Origin: a virus | IMG/VR virus record: IMGVR_UViG_3300017776_000137 | Coordinates: 1-27,610 of that record | Strand: one strand, 5' to 3' | Length of the DNA stretch: 27,610 nt | Shown: positions 22,301 to 25,144 of the stretch, piece by piece | Numbering within the stretch: the first letter of the stretch is position 1 | Layout: every line of letters starts with the position of its first letter | The notes under the pieces: generated by a model | Database searches by the model: none | What the model was told of the DNA's origin: nothing | Seen by the model: only the letters and a program-made list of their open reading frames with translations | Made by a program: the position numbers and the translations under genes

Positions 22301-23124
22301 AGTACGTCGTCATGTCCACAGAGGCATCCAGCCTGCACACGGACCGCGCAGTGGGGCAGCGGACAAACATCCGCGGTGCCTACGACGTGGGTAGTCGCAC
22401 CCTCAAGGACCTCGACATGACTGCTCTCAACTGGTCAGACAAGCCTGTGTCTGGCGTAGTCAAGCACTCTGATGCCCACGCCATGTGGCCACTTGGCGGC
22501 ACCTACGTCATGGAATGGAGCAAGCACGCGGGCGTCCTTGACGTCAAGGGATGGGGTAAGTCTGGCGCCTCGACCTCATCCAACCCGTATCAGGACAGCA
22601 ACCACGACCCCGTCAAGGAGAACGTGAACTATACGGACGGCACCATCGAGTTCCTGTATCGACCGGCGCATACGCTTGACGCCAAGCACAGTCAACTGTT
22701 CCGAGCCTTCCTCAACACAGGTGGTCGACAGACTGGCTCAAACTTCTACCGCGCCACGGCTGGCGGCAAGTACGGGCTGTTCACCAGCGACGCACCCAGT
22801 GCTCGTACTGGCACTCCGAGCAGCCCTCCTTACGCCCCCGTGTACGACGTGGACCCCTCTTCCCCGACCACCGCCGACAGCAATGGTCCGAAGATTCAGG
22901 GCGTCGACGTCGCTGGCTTCGACAAGACCGACGTCCGTTCCCCAGTCGCTCGCATGGTGATGTCCGAGAACACGTTGGAGCATTTCCGCGCCGACGCGAG
23001 TCGTCGCTCTACCGATGACGATGAGGGCGACTTCAGCGTGCAACCGCGCCACAGTCAAACCCTGCACCCCAAGGGTAGCAAAGGCGACACTTCCTTCAAC
23101 ACCGGAGACCACAGCGGAGAGTGA
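7399..23124 (+). CDS. Giant modular virion protein (5,241 aa) with LamG domains and repeated beta modules
   Basis: ATG 7399, two nt after the upstream TAA, with a G-rich ribosome binding site (GGGGGTG). One uninterrupted frame of 5,241 codons, roughly 0.57 MDa. Residues about 10-235 are a LamG-like jelly roll (FGLRFNGVSDSVLVP, AFTLETWFIPDSGGTIF, ILSLLINGDLAVSKTL, NSMYLGGRGGDFRGTLEAIH, TLGLWRFEEP). At 857-929 is a module also found in the downstream hub (INNGSGY, TVDGVDATT, LYKSNGKNLGKVTAV). Short beta modules of about 70-90 residues recur near 1086, 1318, 1475, 2325, 3160, 3833 and 4318, several with a DD..(L/M)FP motif. A Met/His/Pro-rich patch is at 3957-3987. A second LamG-like strand set (DGTIEFLYRPAHTL, SQLFRAFL) starts near 5079; the last 100 residues are Ser/Pro/Asp-rich. 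No enzyme motif, signal peptide or membrane helix seen. Likely a tail-tip, side-fibre or adhesion protein; exact role unknown. Confidence 0.75.
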   Translation: MTLTIDPGFGLRFNGVSDSVLVPVNQNFVHGLQQEERKSLPNALSAFTLETWFIPDSGGTIFEQENVMRLTVGSPSSPAPATFEIRLRNQASGRDAVFSLSTAKPVTKANGRLAYWDGVLFPHSDEVNDAYLATDVERDDVTAFNEGHRELLNVTAMFDGRILSLLINGDLAVSKTLDEVHELVPQQNSMYLGGRGGDFRGTLEAIHWSSGAMPSGHQQYAPVKSDNTLGLWRFEEPVSPITTITTSPSISASTSATSSINIGATAAQTLVDELSGQSGLTSLDFTASPYSGGSYKVTVYSASSSSDVSIPKVPYNILVNPLAYSQTTGKPTNKAPERLRLMAIDASAGTITVESIHLDFASNASTGRRGALMAHDAGRFVIITGDCIVDTGEGNEFQPYGSGTQFSQRQSQVIIDESDFEHSGIMFSQSMAIDDHEYNKFSASTTNMGSKFVTGHSGRHTLNHVVSHPFMGTLPPTSAHEVEKKLDIGSDVISAAFPSQFSDIRSTVPSNSVVTSYDTHGPMTVQFSAAAGLVNTVVENGMSDIADSKRSILAIGGPKFDPTPFMLKAVSGNQEAGDTKFMVPSSEARIATLSVPRLRSYSYAPFVQVHYDAIDFEGSQFTVGATSRLTAGISGANKVLTLQSAKSFGYDGQTILASDISIGGVTASTTAGVTAIINHSAKTLTLSAAAQSSFVTLAVTGAIVQKTDNSPKLMVTKTLPDVATELASGYSILDLIRDSMAIEDLELVAPGGIIEFETPEMFVFEDGELEGEHAEGTVAESVLDRSLCPENYLPLTSSDPVQTTPQAIAVANADLQSRGSIFHRLLVRADETDSVGFEDTGGFSVRKATNGARPRTGVRINNGSGYSSSTSSAMTVDGVDATTVIAVNDILYKSNGKNLGKVTAVTSTSVTIGGGTSDALVDNDELFTQPQMVGRGTVNQSSCVHEFFDIIEHTTRGKKTRLIVQPSDRARLNMLSKMLTGTDSSSTVTIESLVARGRVVSFSDDADGQTVMRAHGVIGDLASSSVNVKGSAAPDSHIVKEIMPGAPVVTMMLGGGGQGAVNTKETWDPSPLGRLAWNTRRDCQAVVSSTSSTTVVVLPLNNKADDLQSWGTYCFPKVGRIYLQLATNQGEGIEFASAEYTSKTGTTFTFASSTGHLGTGKFVLADGSEADSLAAWITATSITAGSVIHLDDKFSEETMCNDGTTINDRLFQTLDTVQHDYQLGTQYASTRALVEIPLFEDFFFDNPERGVFPGPNNSMKLHVDATHTAHSWNPSPVGRRPESVAPRDPELFGPFSYTVQNQSHRSGTKVTRPYDSGNARVYVEDANLFPIPSAPPVEVAELGGSARYRRAFLASGEWVTYSARDTTDHYLTVVDSGDDHGFSEHFLRDIKVGAHIFPSPGYQDMSYSGIADNPSLISAGYESRRSFYFDRANVMTQGGNVDYGLRQYVSAIELRAGPTSNPHLPRIANKRPRAKAVSVTGSPATSITLDDASLFPIASHDSNYKFRVGWKDAAGTTYRGFYDNRVGNVLTIVSPDSGFTPAVGDEIFVEDLHDTTGGQFPQTLETFLNRAWAHPFCGGGLRQGDTVWMNMHYTNPHAIEGLFCKSRGTLNEAEVWSGFNGGVSGPNVSPRDSIPMENFLIGNTCTETAQNLVQHINKTIQLNYEALKTSTTAPVVAYIDPYQCTEDFARILLYDVAHDREFIAFQDLHMQVQTSAAASSIGNETSFRTPIHSAATSGSGLDVAAGFPSQNKRIISTHKSDFVESAYAHNSDWNESVADGLSTHYVGGADDLATDGFSDRTNSATVKTAADDALVKHQKIDADTRERSTFFDTPDGTRIIPAFLGMKGIRAGTLDLTSHDEARLKYLDHWTKMDFVRRLTVDLGEVALRDGVTSIESAALEVVRLINQAGAKNGKTHARRPNDQFLGESSKFDLASPGPKSSAFGTNIDPAATHLHADFAATASTHDPAPFWDPSKAFSSHDRGTHMGYVRAHLGRVVLDSDGRPGFSIVIHSTVPGAAGRNFCTWLDSSKAQSPYRPQFLIGHGGRFRNYWCQPDEVTGENMHPAPMPINRFGRPFAPITTLKEHLPPESPSDALLNNLDFGPDRVDSTTTLTDASREGGSGRNANTALNESFETKSPASVLVDGLRVGTQARARINFGGLTQAGIPGWAPDVGKWGFGNDGTESNLQSRYGTASNVADAMTVTTEGSADGYIPQADLKAENIGKSPLYGLRFVDHRGDNHTIRFVYRQNEQKFASDNTYLPPTLDEEILIHFDDRDVSQGGFTVGAHMVGTGEVCGEKTGGTAKKFKGNLWNNYPSPIVGAKATTSLSSGTMTITLGASYDTSAPAVLQTHPDLLGYLGFPESGMFQLSKASSGAQGLTFYYTSRTHNGYAGPHKFFGVIGGSSSHSNGDWYLSPRINFTCLLTDEVMAAAVEHAISGTTETFDCRDMFAPDGRTLGEWGVSADAIHVVARNTDRVRLGRLFDVRRTKDFGLMDGASTDAVVSTKHTGGLSNAEVDAGTRLDVGYIPETVLHITTKYRGSNANTATPVLVDSQNNVVDVTTWQRNLRGENFIDVPGDLVIPRVDSPIIEVHTFNGGAGGALSTIEVASNESLALLGKLASDDADTWGEPLIVWYSTTEYAEVRSKPGTSSVIQLDVVTHSANFAVVAGDTLFKGTTRASDAVRTDGVRRAGSKNASPFLYFRGGRDSPDHWVPLYFGGGFSGAVVDINDGTQNDYADFYTHPYASGPTGSAGFQNIGEMAGSHALIDTNAMLAMFPGTPYLDQHRGQNHPPFFNQDALLSYDMAKGANAKATGLTYTDGSRSVAINVPTPLILRFAHPHARYSATGDSDDQTIYMIFGPGQAFPHNTAAHEPQGANIVTTGNGYSAVPIYIGGNTAKDSFLPNQLANGDATEHSGLNRTSSAAAHLPMTTFFQQNNTRGFNYPMNWQPAKGFPNTNATGSKTYSQALAKAFYFEGSVATTSNLPKHYHPFNFVFSDLAGASIGSATHTTTRKSSVIWHMDGGYHPGGHFLDDHVSKNPKNPVASARISTGSGNKHNGTSFRPAGLLAKAYRSFYASAGSEGDQVVDENVVIVDATRCQNAEELGAVLSGAINTFPGNDPLKAIGGTFMPSMQNAHNQDRYGWVELPVVSYAAESGSTPASLVVTSTATTYPEYGWLRVSDGTSAGSTPYISHSVGSPNTTFTLAVSPGTTATNIVDSGLNAIAPGGDFKAYIWTKAGTHRHNNTGTASRDHMTQVHFSGYHDAVDRTKPVGAVGWHGEAYSYLNSYEAETSVGADVHFAGLGAWHPLLGFSPYGAAETCLTGGAPTGATENPAATFVQDYCVTGLSTRHLIAVAHEAELPIIAKADRDGISCSGDWLYMVQSTNIAHAGTTAWSTSKVHNRSRYVGPATAGPHVEAQIHSSLSVPNEDSDYPAVGSAPSDAQWHRTIQSGDMVRANACRYPTGDLFWDESVVIQSGAHESASTLGVECIGVSSHDHYLDIAASATSMPHNGLFGYFSSRHAARNFLPEHVVWKRMDGGSLTMPAVNARGLGMIPWVQRKDSGATDFKTVGEKVLGNVRFSFETTNAAMFPIIQAQELSHPQLAEQHPLEVRNALLIPNEDQQFKSMLVTDDTGQEHYLDGGSPLGTVILDFRHISDREIEGLAPALAGAGVNPNLRIRLPEPDEIPGNIVIRSGFDRIQAYQTETIGSGGLQHPAQNIAQIRQMFNNEYSGPRLWPTWENNGWEHLSQDAVDISTTKSDSRLKFPASTSEGWTDHTGNAPLESAYEPHDRSLFFHVTRMGVSMTHRFDLDELNYSSYSGTEINVATTPEAAVWTDSTEQSGGRYFLRVYDPATDKGVLASYTGVSTNKFTGVVYSPDFASFVLGKTGLKVVPSYYMPAGSTRMFAARRLRDHSEYSGASPDMVKLDWFDIYSDLPSSTGAMANPSAPYTRMTAPKMTPMPIPRMGHHYVTPTMAMMPGHYAHPAYQRLYSLNRACASSNHAPYEDSLIGNREGTRTSVTSTVLTHGNGRDPLVWFSTPTAPFGPSDIHGGAFTLLTETKLKYEGYGVAASAGANAGDVNAEGGHTLVLEAANTYTMNNHFPDPLEVGAYQIIIQPNVFKQQLQGFHQNHATENKAPSEAGTKVTELTGQQVNTVIAIEKDMSTRGAYALILAEAMMADVRGCEVILNEVILDIEPDASSQFTNLPPLALYNPLGVQESSSPSFTRRSLPYRPGMFQSATPGRTLTIPWWGILHKDGADATGAAKFRHLEWHRPDNYYEFCRVGYGAVGAQMTLAGYPTSFLDLYEPHKRLRSLNPNCIVISDNGSSTITVDDNAMFPVKPYFGEVLEYTKNGVRYTATYTNRTGTLAHATLGESDTFSGVSGNAAFWANIGANTILRLSRPYDNGSSDDLFTRSEVSIMTRNLPQYANGSRDTNSLHAPDAFLCMWHPNLGRPFTWYSDNASRAFYTNAGTADTPVDQKPLNHVPEHFETIHYHDFNYVASKGPFGLAMKWVVPPHDHDNNAGTALSHDGTLTSATDIDAKVDGGGTLNHQGGTVGSNKYNFSGFWPGGSHGGGAASRMESYGHALIGWGSDTFGMDCETYQDSTGIATLSLPNDRNRCFGYRMAVRQLFNRPRWSPYVRGWLEVANSNAMLGYYHGPLIQQDSKTNGWDYVGSDSGQSDQDFDALYVGILERITQVSSLLGQDQIGRQVRYSDGRRMTGPFGCPVRTMRNASTTTRLFPNDEAGQGTEDLARAHRHYMVDWWGNTRGEEVRRFPVRGFGLRPSWDPEDAYADTNVTHRPAANGLFGGDGNDRYSGNDNSGNNAATNMGTADWFNPASALRVGDRGDGRGVRWPTVFNESLLMAVSEPHDATGLVLSHSTAEPAFGQGLVRPSNVALQAGEIERGISDRVDLNSDDGLLKPSAHVGEGVESVNADTRGAEPVSRNDVRLGLDVDTIAELNDGVSREYVVMSTEASSLHTDRAVGQRTNIRGAYDVGSRTLKDLDMTALNWSDKPVSGVVKHSDAHAMWPLGGTYVMEWSKHAGVLDVKGWGKSGASTSSNPYQDSNHDPVKENVNYTDGTIEFLYRPAHTLDAKHSQLFRAFLNTGGRQTGSNFYRATAGGKYGLFTSDAPSARTGTPSSPPYAPVYDVDPSSPTTADSNGPKIQGVDVAGFDKTDVRSPVARMVMSENTLEHFRADASRRSTDDDEGDFSVQPRHSQTLHPKGSKGDTSFNTGDHSGE
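9967..10188 (+). repeat. Beta module shared with the hub gene, copy in the giant gene
   Basis: Encodes residues about 857-929 of the giant protein: GVRINNGSGY, then TVDGVDATT, LYKSNGKNLGKV and a closing DALVDNDELF. The partner copy is at 24475-24702. Similarity is at protein level; the DNA has diverged at many third positions, so the event is old. Confidence 0.7.
11350..12051 (+). repeat. Two neighbouring FP-type beta modules in the giant gene
   Basis: Residues about 1318-1399 (ARVYVEDANLFPIPS at the start, VGAHIFP at the end) and 1475-1551 (SITLDDASLFPIASH at the start, VGDEIFVED at the end) share the plan: strand, DA.LFP, an RY/KF strand, a Y-containing strand, and a final VG..IF strand. 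Related copies appear near 10654, 14371 and 20350. Seen at protein level only. Confidence 0.5.
20350..20622 (+). repeat. Distant copy of the FP-type beta module in the giant gene
   Basis: Residues about 4318-4408 begin with STITVDDNAMFPVKPYFGEV and continue with YTATYTNRTGTLAHATLG, paralleling SITLDDASLFPIASH and FYDNRVGNVLTIV in the copy at 11821-12051, some 8.5 kb upstream. The DNA is not visibly conserved. Confidence 0.45.
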
Positions 23125-23130
23125 GATATC

Positions 23131-24786
23131 ATGGCGCTTGGCAAGAACACCGTGACTGGGCGCGCTGATGCAGCCCAGAACACTGTGATGAAACGTGTTC
23201 GCAAGCCACGCTTCGTCGACAACGCTGTCCGTCATGGTGAATACACGCGCAAGCAGTCAGGCTTCGTTGTTGAGAAGCCGACTGCGACGGACTTCGTTCC
23301 AACGTCTGAACGCAAGTATCGCCTCATCGAAGAGGAAGACACCATTCGTTTGCTTCACAATCCAACAGAGAGTGCGCGCTATGAAGGTGCGTTGTTCTAC
23401 GACGTGGACAAGGTTACCACCTCTACGCAGTTACCTGCACTGGTTGTCGGTTCTGAGGACCATAGGCAAGCATTGGTGCTCTCGCAGACGCAGGATGCGA
23501 CGAAGGGGACGCGTTACAGGCTGGAGAACCTGAAGGGTAGGTCTCTTGCTGAAATCGGCTTCACCGACAAAACCATTCGTTTTGTTCAGAAAATCGGAGT
23601 CGGGATGCGAACTTCTGACCTCGCTGGTCGCGTAGCCAAGGCCAACACAAGCAGCATCAACGGCGTGCGAGCCAAGCAGTCTTCTTCGACGTTCTTGGCT
23701 CAGGACTTCTACGGGGTCGAAGCGTTCACGGCGCTACGCTTTTTGGCCAAGCATGATGGTTACAGCCCACGCAGTGACCGGTTCGGTAACGTGTGCTACT
23801 TCCCGCAGTCCAACATCGAGCGCGAATATTTGGTCAATGAAACCCGAGTCATGGGTGGCACCCTCGATGATGACAGCGAAAGCGCGCCCAATCGAGTCGT
23901 TGTCCGCGGTCAGCCACGTGCAAACAACCACTCGAACGTGGTGCAAGTCGATGACTTCGGGCGTCAGGAGGCTGGTATTGTCGAAGTGCCGGGAGGCATT
24001 CACGCTCCGACGGCTGTAACCAAGGCCAGTGCACGAACCATTGGTAGGCGTATGCTTCGGATGGCGAAGAACGCCACTGGCTCCAAGAAGTTGCTCGACG
24101 TTGTTGGTGCTGGCAACATGCACCCCGGTGACATGATTTCTCACCAGACTCGCGTCGACAACGAGCGCTACATCATCCTCGGTAGTCGGCTCGACTTGAA
24201 CTCCCGCAGAACTGAACTGCACGTCAATTCGGTCGATGTTGCGCTCGAAGATGTGCTTCAGCGCTTCCAAGAGATTGACGTTAGCGGTAGCGTTGAGGCA
24301 AACGAGGAACGCAACCGACAGTTTGCCGTAGAAGAGTTCTCTACCTCATTCGGGTTCAAGTTCCGCGTGTCGTGGCAAATCGCTGAACGCGTGGACATGA
24401 ACCGGGGTGTAGGCTACACGCTTGGCTCCGTGCATCGAAACAACATCAACGGAGCGCTACTGCTCCAAAGCACTGGTGTGCTCATCAACAGTGGTGCTGG
24501 CTATGCTGCAGGGACGACGTCGTACACGGTGGATGGGGTCAATGCGACCACAATCTTCGGAACCGACAACCAAGCCGTGTACAAGCGCAACGGAAACAAA
24601 TTGGGTCACATTCACGCTGCGTCTGTCGGCGCGACCACTGTCGTCATCAAGTCAGCCAGCGTCCACGCCGTCGTCGACGACGAGGAATTGTTCGTGTTGT
24701 CCACCGCCTCCAACCCAGAGGCACGTAGCAACCATCTCAAACTGGGCGCTGTGCACAGTCGCTACTTGAAGAACAGGAGAGGATGA
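23131..24786 (+). CDS. Putative baseplate/tail hub protein (gp27/gpD-like)
   Basis: 551 aa, ATG 23131, six nt after the giant gene stop, with GGAGAGTGAG (23116-23125) as ribosome binding site. The N-terminus is basic and extended (NTVMKRVRKPRFVDN). Residues about 192-225 carry DFYGVEAFTALRFLAKHDGY followed by RFGNVCYFP, the pattern typical of hub proteins of the T4 gp27 / P2 gpD type. NRVVVRGQPR lies near 255, and after a helix comes GAGNMHPGDMISHQT (about 325-340) and RYIILGSRLDLNSRRTELHV, again as in hub C-terminal halves. Hub trimers cap the tube and join it to the spike or fibres. Unusually, residues about 449-524 add the module shared with the giant protein (VLINSGAGY, TVDGVNATT, VYKRNGNKLGHI). 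No lysozyme or peptidase motif is seen. Hub call by motif pattern and position. Confidence 0.6.
   Translation: MALGKNTVTGRADAAQNTVMKRVRKPRFVDNAVRHGEYTRKQSGFVVEKPTATDFVPTSERKYRLIEEEDTIRLLHNPTESARYEGALFYDVDKVTTSTQLPALVVGSEDHRQALVLSQTQDATKGTRYRLENLKGRSLAEIGFTDKTIRFVQKIGVGMRTSDLAGRVAKANTSSINGVRAKQSSSTFLAQDFYGVEAFTALRFLAKHDGYSPRSDRFGNVCYFPQSNIEREYLVNETRVMGGTLDDDSESAPNRVVVRGQPRANNHSNVVQVDDFGRQEAGIVEVPGGIHAPTAVTKASARTIGRRMLRMAKNATGSKKLLDVVGAGNMHPGDMISHQTRVDNERYIILGSRLDLNSRRTELHVNSVDVALEDVLQRFQEIDVSGSVEANEERNRQFAVEEFSTSFGFKFRVSWQIAERVDMNRGVGYTLGSVHRNNINGALLLQSTGVLINSGAGYAAGTTSYTVDGVNATTIFGTDNQAVYKRNGNKLGHIHAASVGATTVVIKSASVHAVVDDEELFVLSTASNPEARSNHLKLGAVHSRYLKNRRG
24475..24702 (+). repeat. Beta module shared with the giant gene, copy in the hub gene
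   Basis: Encodes residues about 449-524 of the hub candidate: GVLINSGAGY, TVDGVNATT, VYKRNGNKLGHI, ending VVDDEELF. Element by element it matches the copy at 9967-10188, with similar spacing between the conserved blocks. Confidence 0.7.
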
Positions 24787-24787
24787 T

Positions 24788-25144
24788 ATGCCGTTGTTGA
24801 ATGAAGGAACTCGATTTTTGGTCGACACGCTGAAGGACCGCATCAACGAGGTTGTTTTCGGATTTGACGGTACGTTGGCTACGCAGCAAGACGGCGGCAT
24901 TGGCAATCCAGCGGTGGTTGTTACGCCGAGTGTGAAGGTCATTGACGACAACACCTTGATGGTTGAGGCCAGCGTGCCTCTAAGCACGGCGTTCACGCGG
25001 CCTTTGCGAGAGGTCGTCATTCGCTATAAAAATCCGAGTGATTCGACAGACACGACGGACTTTATGCGCTACACCTATAACGCAATTGAGAAGACCAGTA
25101 ACAACGAGATTCAGTTTTCAGCACTCATCGAGGTGGGCATTTGA
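24788..25144 (+). CDS. Small baseplate or tail-fibre adaptor protein candidate
   Basis: 118 aa, ATG 24788, one nt after the hub gene stop, with a strong AGGAGAGG (24776-24783) upstream. The start MPLLNEGTRFLVDTLKDRIN is a short helix of the kind seen in small phage proteins that join fibres to the tail (typically LxNxGxxxIRDLxN). Then come strands around PAVVVTPSVKVIDDNTLMVE, a segment with FTRPLREVVIRYK, and an ending EIQFSALIEVGI. No cysteine, no signal peptide, no membrane segment. It lies between hub and fibre and its stop overlaps the fibre start, so it is probably co-translated with the fibre and may be its attachment piece. Resemblance to the adaptor group is by memory of the pattern, so the function is tentative. 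Confidence 0.5.
   Translation: MPLLNEGTRFLVDTLKDRINEVVFGFDGTLATQQDGGIGNPAVVVTPSVKVIDDNTLMVEASVPLSTAFTRPLREVVIRYKNPSDSTDTTDFMRYTYNAIEKTSNNEIQFSALIEVGI
25130..25136 (+). promoter_or_regulatory. Ribosome binding site supporting a TTG start for the tail fibre
   Basis: GAGGTGG at 25130-25136 is four nt upstream of TTG 25141-25143, which overlaps the TGA of the preceding gene (bases TTGA). The first in-frame ATG (25180) has no comparable site before it, so the TTG is the better start. Confidence 0.45.

Noticed and set aside
23131-24786. Lysozyme or peptidase activity in the hub protein
   Set aside because: No catalytic motif of a muramidase, NlpC/P60 or M23 peptidase is visible.
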